Origin: an uncultured Collinsella sp.
Lineage (GTDB): Bacteria; Actinomycetota; Coriobacteriia; Coriobacteriales; Coriobacteriaceae
Direction: 5' to 3'
Length of the DNA: 34,542 nt
NCBI GenBank assembly: GCA_900755005.1
Contig: CAAEEX010000019.1
Coordinates: forward strand, 1 to 34,542
In this document: one piece after another, positions 7,810 through 13,777 of the stretch
Layout of the letters: each line of letters begins with the position of its first letter
Numbering within the stretch: the first letter of the stretch is position 1
Notes under the pieces: model-generated
Told to the model about the DNA's origin: nothing
The model's input: the letters and a program-made list of their open reading frames with translations, nothing else
Databases searched by the model: none
Position numbers and translations under genes: made by a program

Positions 7810-8790
7810 CTACTCGTCCAGAGCGGAAAGGTCGATACCCAGAGCCTCGGCCATCTCGTCGTTCTTGACGACGACCAGGTCCTTGCTCGAGAGGTGCTTG
7901 ATCGGCATATCCTCGGGCTTGGCCTCGCCCTTCAGGATCTTAACGGCCATCTCGCCCGCGGCGTAGCCCAGGTCCTTATAGTTGATGGAGAGGGTGAACA
8001 GGCCGCCGGCCATGCACATACCCTCCTCGCCAGTCACGAAGGGGAGCTTGTTCTCCTTGCAGATCTGGCCGACCTGCGAAGCACCCGCGGCGATGGTGTT
8101 GTCAGTGGGGGAGTAGAGTGCGTCGACCTTGCCCACGGCGGACTCGACGACGGACTGAATCTCGTTGGAGCTCGAGACGGTGAAGTCGGTGTACTCGAGG
8201 CCCAGCTTGTTGAGCTCCTTCTTGGCGGCCTTGATTTGGACGTCGGAGTTGGACTCGGCGGTGCAGTAGAGCAGGCCGACCTTCTTAACGTCGGGCAGGA
8301 CCTTCTGCATCATCTCGAGCTGCTCGGCGACCGGGGTGAGGTCGGAGGCGCCGGTGACGTTGGTGCCGGGCTTGTCGTTGTCCTGGACCAGGCCGGAAGC
8401 GGCGTAGTCAGTGATGGCGCAGCCAACGATGGGGATATCAGCGGTGGCGCCGGCGGCAGCCTGCGCGGCGGGCGTAGCGATGGCATAGATCAGGTCGACG
8501 CCATCGCCCACGAACTTGTCGGCGATGGACTTACACGTGGACTGGTCGTTCTGGGCGTTCTTCTGGTCGATCTTGACCTTAAGGCCGCTCTCCTTGATGG
8601 CCTTGACAAAGCCGTCGTTGGCGGCATCGAGTGCGGAGTGCTCGGTGAGTTGCAGAACGCCGATGGTGTAGTCGGAACCGGCGGCAGCAGAGCCGGAACC
8701 AGAGTTGCCGCCGCATCCGGCGAGCGGGGCGAGCGCGAGCAGACCGGCGGAGACCAGAAGGCTCCTGCGGCTGATGGTGATGTCCTTCAT
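7810..8790 (-). CDS. ABC transporter substrate-binding lipoprotein (ABC_sub_bind family), 326 aa
   Basis: Captures the substrate outside the membrane for the permease and ATPase encoded downstream. The start at 8790 has GGGGG about 8 nt upstream. The signal region ends in the lipobox LAGC with C26 as the lipid-modified residue. The n-region carries S7-R8-R9-S-L-L, a good match to the twin-arginine (Tat) export motif, so export in folded form is possible. The mature part has the two-lobed layout of the family (TIGVLQLTEHSALD..., IPIVGCAITDY..., KKVGLLYCTAESNS...). Related proteins bind tryptophan, tyrosine or other small ligands. First gene of the operon. Confidence 0.93.
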   Translation of the reverse strand: MKDITISRRSLLVSAGLLALAPLAGCGGNSGSGSAAAGSDYTIGVLQLTEHSALDAANDGFVKAIKESGLKVKIDQKNAQNDQSTCKSIADKFVGDGVDLIYAIATPAAQAAAGATADIPIVGCAITDYAASGLVQDNDKPGTNVTGASDLTPVAEQLEMMQKVLPDVKKVGLLYCTAESNSDVQIKAAKKELNKLGLEYTDFTVSSSNEIQSVVESAVGKVDALYSPTDNTIAAGASQVGQICKENKLPFVTGEEGMCMAGGLFTLSINYKDLGYAAGEMAVKILKGEAKPEDMPIKHLSSKDLVVVKNDEMAEALGIDLSALDE

Positions 8791-8825
8791 ATCATTACCC
8801 CCAGTATAAAAATGGCTGGAAACAC

Positions 8826-8844
8826 TGCACTGGGACAAAGTGCA
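8826..8844. promoter_or_regulatory. Inverted repeat at the predicted transcript start of the ABC operon
   Basis: TGCACT (8826-8831) and AGTGCA (8839-8844) are separated by 7 nt, a few bases downstream of the predicted transcription start. It could be an operator or a small 5' hairpin. No regulator can be named. Confidence 0.35.
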
Positions 8845-8853
8845 AGTGGAACT

Positions 8854-8881
8854 ATAGTAGCGCTGATGTCCATTTTTACAA
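8854..8881 (-). promoter_or_regulatory. Promoter of the ABC importer operon
   Basis: Read on the minus strand, TTGTAA (8881-8876) is followed after 16 nt by TACTAT (8859-8854). Transcription would start near 8847, giving a leader of about 57 nt. Confidence 0.5.
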
Positions 8882-8950
8882 CAGCCTGGTGAGTTTTTTA
8901 ATACAGAATCGGATGGGCGGTACGGGTAGTCGAATGGGCGGCGGAGGGTC

Positions 8951-9736
8951 TTATGCGGCGGAGGAGGCGTCGTCCTCGTCCAGGGCGGCGAAGAGCTTCT
9001 TGCCGTCGAGCAAGCGCGTGCTGACGTTTCTCATACGGGCGATCTCGACGGTGCGCAGCGTATCGTCGGTGCCTCGGGCGTCGTAGACCGTTCCCAGCAG
9101 ATACGAGATGCCATCGCGCTGCCTGATGGCAAAGGGACGGAGTGTCATCCGTGCTGCTTCGGTTTCGCCGCGTGTCGTGACGCTCGAAATATCAAAACTC
9201 ACCGTGGTTCCGTGGTCGATGGCCTGCTCGACGAGCTCGCACGTGTCGATGCGCTTGATGGGCGTGCGTGTTGCCTTGGTAGCCTTGCTGCCTGCGCTTG
9301 GAGCGGGTTCGGGTGTATCGAGGTAGCCGCGAACGTCGGCACTCGCCATGGCAACTAAGTGCTGCGCCATGCTCTTGCGGATAGCGATAGGTGTGGAGCG
9401 GTTGCGCATGACCATACCGTGGAGCCGGATGATCTCTTCATCGGTGAGCGGGCGGGTAAGAAGTTTGTAGCCCACGCCGCGTTTGTACTCAATTTCGTAT
9501 CCGGCATGGCGAAGCGCGGAGATGGCGGTGTAGATGCTGCGCCGCGCCGCCGAGATGGGCATGCGGGCGGGGTCGTCGGGATGGGCGAGGCGCCGGATCA
9601 ACTCATCGGAAAGCATGGCCTTGTCCTCGCCGGTGTTTTCGCTTAATAGTTGCAGGATGCGAACGGCGCGATAGGCTGCCATCGAGGCGGCGCCCCTCGT
9701 CGTGGTGTCGTAGGTTTCAACAGCGGCTTCGGTCAT
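8951..9736 (-). CDS. WYL-type transcriptional regulator, about 261 aa
   Basis: Probable DNA-binding regulator. The N-terminal third (about residues 16-90) is a winged-helix region: RAVRILQLLSE..., then a duplicated-helix stretch ending in YEIEYKRGVGYKLL, typical of the HTH part of WYL proteins. The C-terminal half (FDISSVTTRGETEAARMTLRPFAIRQRDGISYLLGTVYDARG) matches the beta-rich WYL ligand domain, although the literal W-Y-L triad is not kept. I chose the ATG at 9736 because AAGGA lies about 10 nt upstream; a GTG at 9745 sits too close to it. It lies alone between the ABC operon and asnS. Its targets are unknown. Confidence 0.75.
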   Translation of the reverse strand: MTEAAVETYDTTTRGAASMAAYRAVRILQLLSENTGEDKAMLSDELIRRLAHPDDPARMPISAARRSIYTAISALRHAGYEIEYKRGVGYKLLTRPLTDEEIIRLHGMVMRNRSTPIAIRKSMAQHLVAMASADVRGYLDTPEPAPSAGSKATKATRTPIKRIDTCELVEQAIDHGTTVSFDISSVTTRGETEAARMTLRPFAIRQRDGISYLLGTVYDARGTDDTLRTVEIARMRNVSTRLLDGKKLFAALDEDDASSAA

Positions 9737-9796
9737 GGTGCTCACGTCCTTTTCGTTTTGGGTGGCGACGGTATGGAGCCTAGGACGTGAGGCTTT

Positions 9797-9820
9797 CCCA
9801 GGGGCGCAGGGCGCCCTGGG
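9797..9820. repeat. GC-rich hairpin upstream of the WYL gene
   Basis: CCCAGGG (9797-9803) pairs with CCCTGGG (9814-9820), with three further inner pairs past a bulge. It lies in the leader region of the WYL gene and has no T-run. Confidence 0.4.
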
Positions 9821-9853
9821 CGGTCGGTAGTCGTCGGCAAACGGCGGGTCGAG

Positions 9854-9916
9854 TTTTCAACAGCCCTGCTCAACTGACCAAAAACTTGCCAAAAGCTTGA
9901 CGGATGCTGTTGAAAA
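9854..9916. repeat. 11-bp inverted repeat with an A/C-rich 41-nt centre
   Basis: TTTTCAACAGC (9854-9864) and GCTGTTGAAAA (9906-9916) are exact complements. The right arm runs into the A-run that serves as the T-run of the asnS terminator. The centre has two related strings, CCAAAAACTTG and CCAAAAGCTTG. It could hold the WYL promoter or be a small dispersed element. Confidence 0.5.
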
Positions 9917-9950
9917 AAAAGCGTCTCTCGACCCATGTCGAGAGACGCTT
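9913..9950 (-). terminator. Intrinsic terminator of asnS
   Basis: A perfect 13-bp stem pairs 9919-9931 (AAGCGTCTCTCGA) with 9938-9950 around a 6-nt loop. On the minus strand it is followed by eight T residues. It lies about 47 nt past the asnS stop codon. Confidence 0.92.
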
Positions 9951-9996
9951 ATGCGATGAGCGTTGGCGTGTGGCGACGCGAGCTAGCGTCCGACGA

Positions 9997-11400
9997 TTAG
10001 AAGTCGGCGTTGCCCACGGTGCGCGGATGCGGCAGGACGTCGCGGATGTTGCCCACGCCGGTCAGATACATGACCAAGCGCTCGAAGCCCAGACCGTAGC
10101 CGGCGTGCTTGCAGGAACCGTAGCGGCGCAGGTCAAGGTAGTACTTGTACTGCTCGGGATTCATACCCAGATCCTTGATGCGGGCCTCGAGCAGATCCAG
10201 GCGCTCCTCGCGCTGGGAGCCGCCGATAATCTCGCCGATGCCCGGCACCAGGCAGTCGGCGGCGGCGACGGTCTTGCCGTCCTCGTTCATGCGCATGTAG
10301 AACGCCTTGATCTCGGCCGGGTAGTCGGTCACAAAAGTCGGTCGCTTAAAGTGCTCCTCGGTCAGGAAGCGCTCGTGCTCGGTCTGCAGGTCGATGCCCC
10401 AGCTGACGGGGTAATCAAACTGGTGGCCAGCAGCGACTGCCTGCTCCAGGATTTCGACAGCCTCGGTGTAGGTAACGCGGGCAAAGTCGGAGTTTGCCAC
10501 ATGGTCCAGGCGCTCGATCAGGCCCTTGTCCACAAACTTGTTGAGCATATTGAGCTCGTCGGGGCAGGTGGCCATAACGTCCTTAAGGACGTACTTGAGC
10601 ATGGCCTCGGCGTTATCCATGTAGTCGTTCAGGTCGGCAAAGGCCATCTCGGGCTCGATCATCCAAAACTCGGCGGCGTGGCGCGTGGTGTTGGAGTTTT
10701 CGGCGCGGAAGGTGGGGCCAAAGGTGTACACGTCGCCAAAGGCCATGGCAAAGTTCTCGGCATTGAGCTGGCCGGACACGGTAAGGCTCGCGTGCTTGCC
10801 AAAGAAGTCCTGGCTCCAGTCGACCTCGCCGGACTCGGTGAGGGGCGGGTTTTTGGGGTCGAGCGTGGTCACGCGGAACATCTCGCCGGCGCCCTCGCAG
10901 TCACTCGTGGTGATGATGGGGGTGTTGACGTAGACAAAGCCCTGCTCCTGGAAGAAGCGGTGGATGGCGGCAGCCGCGACAGAACGGATGCGGAACACGG
11001 CGCGGAACAGGTTGGTGCGCGGGCGCAGGTGCTGCTGGGTGCGCAGGAACTCGACGGTTGCGCGCTTCTTCTGCAGCGGGTAATCCGGGGCGCTGACGCC
11101 CTCGACCTCGATGGAGGTGGCAGAAAGCTCGAAAGGCTGGGGCGCATCGGGGGTCAGCTTGACGGTGCCGGTGCAAATGAGTGCGGCCGAGACGTTTTGA
11201 TGGGCGATCTCGTCGTAGTTGTCGAGTGCCTCGCGGTTCATGACGACCTGCAGGTCGCGGAAGCAGCTGCCGTCGTTGAGCGTAACAAAGCCAAAGTTCT
11301 TCATGTCGCGGATGGACTTGACCCAGCCGGCGACGGTGACGGTCTGGCCGCCAAGCGACTCGGCATCGGCGTAAAGCTGCGCGATTTTGGTGCGGTTCAC
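9997..11400 (-). CDS. asnS: Asparagine--tRNA ligase, 467 aa
   Basis: Charges tRNA-Asn with asparagine. The N-terminal OB-fold anticodon-binding domain (VTVAGWVKSIRDMKNFGFVTLNDGS) is followed by the class II catalytic domain: motif 2 with FRAENSNTTRHAAEFWMIEPE, the KAFYMRMNEDGKTVAA stretch, GEIIGGSQRE, and motif 3 GLGFERLVMY near the C-terminus. Similarity to E. coli AsnS is evident along the whole length (466 aa). I favour the GTG at 11400: GGGAGG lies 4-5 nt upstream, although ATG codons at 11412 and 11436 are in frame. TAGAAT near 11450 (minus) is a possible -10 element, so the leader would be short. It is transcribed alone, with a strong terminator. Confidence 0.96.
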   Translation of the reverse strand: MNRTKIAQLYADAESLGGQTVTVAGWVKSIRDMKNFGFVTLNDGSCFRDLQVVMNREALDNYDEIAHQNVSAALICTGTVKLTPDAPQPFELSATSIEVEGVSAPDYPLQKKRATVEFLRTQQHLRPRTNLFRAVFRIRSVAAAAIHRFFQEQGFVYVNTPIITTSDCEGAGEMFRVTTLDPKNPPLTESGEVDWSQDFFGKHASLTVSGQLNAENFAMAFGDVYTFGPTFRAENSNTTRHAAEFWMIEPEMAFADLNDYMDNAEAMLKYVLKDVMATCPDELNMLNKFVDKGLIERLDHVANSDFARVTYTEAVEILEQAVAAGHQFDYPVSWGIDLQTEHERFLTEEHFKRPTFVTDYPAEIKAFYMRMNEDGKTVAAADCLVPGIGEIIGGSQREERLDLLEARIKDLGMNPEQYKYYLDLRRYGSCKHAGYGLGFERLVMYLTGVGNIRDVLPHPRTVGNADF

Positions 11401-11509
11401 GTATCCTCCCATAACGGTTGAATGATAGTTATCCATACAGTTCGATATTCTAGCAGCTCGGCTCATTTGGGCTATACGGATAAGGCATTGGCGGGATGGT
11501 GTTTCAAAC

Positions 11510-11544
11510 GAAAAGCGCCTGCGGCCAAATGGTCGCGGGCGCTT
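11510..11544 (-). terminator. Intrinsic terminator of the EIIA gene
   Basis: A 14-bp stem pairs 11513-11526 with 11531-11544, with two G-U wobbles, around AAAT. The minus strand continues TTTTCGTTT. It lies about 40 nt past the EIIA stop codon. Confidence 0.82.
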
Positions 11545-11581
11545 GACGAGGTGCCTTTTGGCTGTGTGGCGCGGGGCCTGG

Positions 11582-12145
11582 CTACTTGGTCTTGGCTACC
11601 AGCAGCGGGTCGCCCAGCTTGACGAGCGGGTTGCCGCCGATAAGCGTGCCGGACTCGCCGACATGGTCGATGCTCTTAAGACGATCGAGCTCGGAGACGA
11701 TGACGGTCACGATGTCCTCGTGACCGGCGGCCTTGATGGCCTCGCGGTCGAAACTGATGAGCGGCTGGCCTGCCTTGACCGTGTCACCCATCTCGACAAA
11801 GCGGGCAAAACCCTTGCCGTTCATTTCCACGGTGCCCAGGCCGACATGGATGAACACGCGAAGACCGTCCTCGGTGATCATGCCGATGGAGTGGTTGGTG
11901 ACGGTGGTGGCGCCGATGCGGCCGTTGGCGGGCGCATAGATGGTGCCGGTAATGGGCTCGATGCCGTAGCCCTGACCGAGCATACCCGAGGCGATGGTCT
12001 CATCGGGAACCTCATCGAGGTTGACGAGCACGCCGTTGACGGGGGCGTAGATGACGCCTTCGCGGGTGGCGAAGCTTGCTGCGGGCGGAACGGATGCCTC
12101 GCCCGTCGAGGTGAAGGTGGACTTAAGCGAATCGAGCAGACCCAT
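11582..12145 (-). CDS. PTS sugar transporter EIIA, glucose type (Crr-like), 187 aa
   Basis: Phosphocarrier of the sugar phosphotransferase system that takes phosphate from HPr and passes it to an EIIB domain. The PF00358-type core starts at about residue 30 (VIYAPVNGVLVNLDEV). H100 in RVFIHVGLGTVEMNG fits the phosphorylated His and H85 in TNHSIGM the second active-site His. The ATG at 12145 has GGAGG 6 nt upstream. No EIIB or EIIC gene is nearby, so it must serve permeases encoded elsewhere, or act as a regulator as E. coli EIIA-Glc does. A LacI-type palindrome overlaps its predicted promoter. Confidence 0.93.
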   Translation of the reverse strand: MGLLDSLKSTFTSTGEASVPPAASFATREGVIYAPVNGVLVNLDEVPDETIASGMLGQGYGIEPITGTIYAPANGRIGATTVTNHSIGMITEDGLRVFIHVGLGTVEMNGKGFARFVEMGDTVKAGQPLISFDREAIKAAGHEDIVTVIVSELDRLKSIDHVGESGTLIGGNPLVKLGDPLLVAKTK

Positions 12146-12192
12146 AGTTGCCTCCAACTTAAATAGGCGCATATCGCGCGCTTGGTTTGCCG

Positions 12193-12226
12193 GAAACGTT
12201 TCATATGTGTTTCGCGGCTTGGTCAA
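12193..12226 (-). promoter_or_regulatory. EIIA promoter with overlapping LacI-type operator
   Basis: On the minus strand TTGACC (12226-12221) is followed after 15 nt by TATGAA (12205-12200). The perfect 10-bp palindrome GAAACGTTTC (12193-12202) overlaps the -10 element. Such cores with a central CG are typical of LacI-family repressor sites, so sugar-dependent repression is likely; the regulator is not in this window. Confidence 0.5.
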
Positions 12227-12341
12227 CGCCCCTATTTTACGCTGCTCAACGATACCTCTGAACTGGGATTATGTGATATATCAGTTGAAGGGAAACTTAT
12301 TGCTGGAGTGTTTCTTCGCCACGGGCTCAAGTGGGGTACGC

Positions 12342-12369
12342 TTAGACGCGAAAAACAAGGGCGCATAAT
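12342..12369 (+). promoter_or_regulatory. Promoter of the alpha/beta hydrolase gene
   Basis: TTAGAC (12342-12347) and CATAAT (12364-12369) are 16 nt apart. The transcript would start near 12376, just before the AGGGAG ribosome-binding site, giving a very short leader. The rest of the 12227-12388 gap shows nothing else that I can support. Confidence 0.5.
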
Positions 12370-12388
12370 CTGCGCGAAGGGAGCACAT

Positions 12389-13288
12389 ATGATTGTCGAG
12401 AACCATGCGCTGTGGGGCGAGGAGCCGACCGAGGAGTATCCGGCGACGTTTACGTATTTGGGTGCCGAGCCGCTGCCCGATAAGCCGAATGGCCGCCGCC
12501 CTGCCGTGATTATCTGCGGCGGAGGTGCGTTTACGCATATCGCTCCGCATGAGCAGGATCCCGTGGCGTTTGCGTTTTTGGACCGCGGCTACCAGGCCTT
12601 TGTGCTCAACTATGTGACAAGTGGCACGGGCGACGTGAGCTTTCCTCACCCGCAGGCAGACCTTGCCAAGATGGTCGCCACGGTTCGCGCCAACGCCGAC
12701 GAGTGGCATGTCGATCCCAAGCGCGTGTGCGTCGTGGGCTTCTCGGCAGGCGGCATGATCTGCGCTTCGCTGGCAACGCAATGGAAGACTGGTCCCTTCG
12801 CGGCGCTTGCCGGGTCGCGTCCGGACGACATTCGTCCCGATGCCGTGGTGCTGGGCTATCCGCTGCTCGACTTTGCCTATGTGCGCGACATGCAGACGCG
12901 CGACCCGCGCATCGACCTGCGCGTTCCCAAGACGGGTGGCAAGACGGGGCGCGATTTGCTCAACGACTATCTGTCGATGGTGACGGGCGGTGAGGCGACC
13001 GACGAGCACCTGGCCGACATCTGCCCCACCACGCATGTTTCGCGTCAGATGCCGCCGACCTTTGTGTGGGGCGTGTCCGACGACAAGACGGCGCCGATCG
13101 CGCAGGTCTATCCGTTTGCGCAGCGCATGGCCGAGGAGGGCGTCGCTTGCGAGATGCACGTCTTTGACCAAGGTGGTCACGGGCTTTCGCTCGGCAACGC
13201 CAACACCGCGGTCGATAACGAGGACAAGCAGGTGGCGGTCCGTCCTTGGATCCGCCTGGCCTTCCGTTTCCTGGAGCGCCATATGTAA
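12389..13288 (+). CDS. Alpha/beta hydrolase (esterase/lipase, acetyl-xylan-esterase-like), 299 aa
   Basis: Probable cytoplasmic serine esterase. The oxyanion-hole region is ICGGGAF at 42-48, in place of the common HGGGF. The nucleophile elbow is G117-F-S119-A-G. D231 or D232 (SDDKTAPI) and H264 (GGHGLSLG) complete the triad. There is no signal peptide. The fold and spacing match the family of small carbohydrate and acyl esterases (COG0657/Aes-like, BD-FAE). The ATG at 12389 has AGGGAG 7 nt upstream. It has its own promoter, and a small unknown gene follows 47 nt downstream with its own ribosome-binding site, so the two may form an operon. Confidence 0.87.
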   Translation: MIVENHALWGEEPTEEYPATFTYLGAEPLPDKPNGRRPAVIICGGGAFTHIAPHEQDPVAFAFLDRGYQAFVLNYVTSGTGDVSFPHPQADLAKMVATVRANADEWHVDPKRVCVVGFSAGGMICASLATQWKTGPFAALAGSRPDDIRPDAVVLGYPLLDFAYVRDMQTRDPRIDLRVPKTGGKTGRDLLNDYLSMVTGGEATDEHLADICPTTHVSRQMPPTFVWGVSDDKTAPIAQVYPFAQRMAEEGVACEMHVFDQGGHGLSLGNANTAVDNEDKQVAVRPWIRLAFRFLERHM

Positions 13289-13335
13289 AAGTAGACTACT
13301 TGCCCGTTTCAAAAAGTCTGCTTAGAGGAGGAGCC

Positions 13336-13656
13336 ATGCTTGAGGGTACGTATGTGGTTTCGGCCCAGACGCTGGTGGGGAGTAAACGCGGCGAGGTGAC
13401 GTTTTCACATGGGGTGAACGGCGTGCTCAGGGCAGTACTAAACGTCAGGGGTCTCAATATCGCTCTCTCGAGTGCCCGCGCTGAGGGCGATTTCTTTGAG
13501 CTCTCGGGTACTATCTCCCACGTCTTGATGGGCAAGGCGCCCTTTACATGCACGGGGTCAGTCGAGGGTGATCGACTCACTGCTACCGCGCGGTCGGGTT
13601 CCGTTTCGATCTCGCTGAGCGGTATGCGCAAAGAGCTTTCGGGGCGCACCGCATAA
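13336..13656 (+). CDS. Small conserved-looking protein of unknown function, 106 aa
   Basis: I do not recognise it. It starts at an ATG with AGAGGAGG about 5 nt upstream and has the codon bias of its neighbours, so it is probably real. The protein is short, without signal peptide, cysteines at conserved spacing or membrane segments. It alternates hydrophobic and polar residues in strand-like runs (GEVTFSHGVNGVLRAVLNVRG, LTATARSGSVSISLSG) and probably folds as a small beta-sheet or barrel. It lies between the esterase and the feoAB fusion. Confidence 0.7.
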   Translation: MLEGTYVVSAQTLVGSKRGEVTFSHGVNGVLRAVLNVRGLNIALSSARAEGDFFELSGTISHVLMGKAPFTCTGSVEGDRLTATARSGSVSISLSGMRKELSGRTA

Positions 13657-13729
13657 AGTTTGCGCAGGTAAACATCGGTATTTGACTTTATAAAATAGTT
13701 CAGAGCGCTATCATTTGTCGTTACGAGTT

Positions 13730-13755
13730 GGTTAGCCCCGGTAAACGGTTAACCG
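13730..13755. promoter_or_regulatory. Palindromic site upstream of the feoAB fusion
   Basis: A GGTTAGCC half-site (13730-13737) is followed by the perfect palindrome CGGTTAACCG (13746-13755), 23 nt before the start codon. GGTTAG/CTAACC halves occur in operators of DtxR/IdeR-type iron regulators, so this is a candidate iron-responsive site; the match is partial. TTGACT at 13683 is a possible -35 but I see no well-spaced -10. Confidence 0.35.
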
Positions 13756-13777
13756 CGTCTAACGAAAGGATGAGCGC

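Noticed and set aside
9904..11421. Plus-strand frame of 505 codons opposite asnS
   Set aside because: Shadow of asnS with the same low-complexity composition; starts inside the asnS terminator.
12193..12202. CcpA cre site upstream of the EIIA gene
   Set aside because: A cre needs four bases between TG and CG; here there are three. A general LacI-type operator is the safer call.
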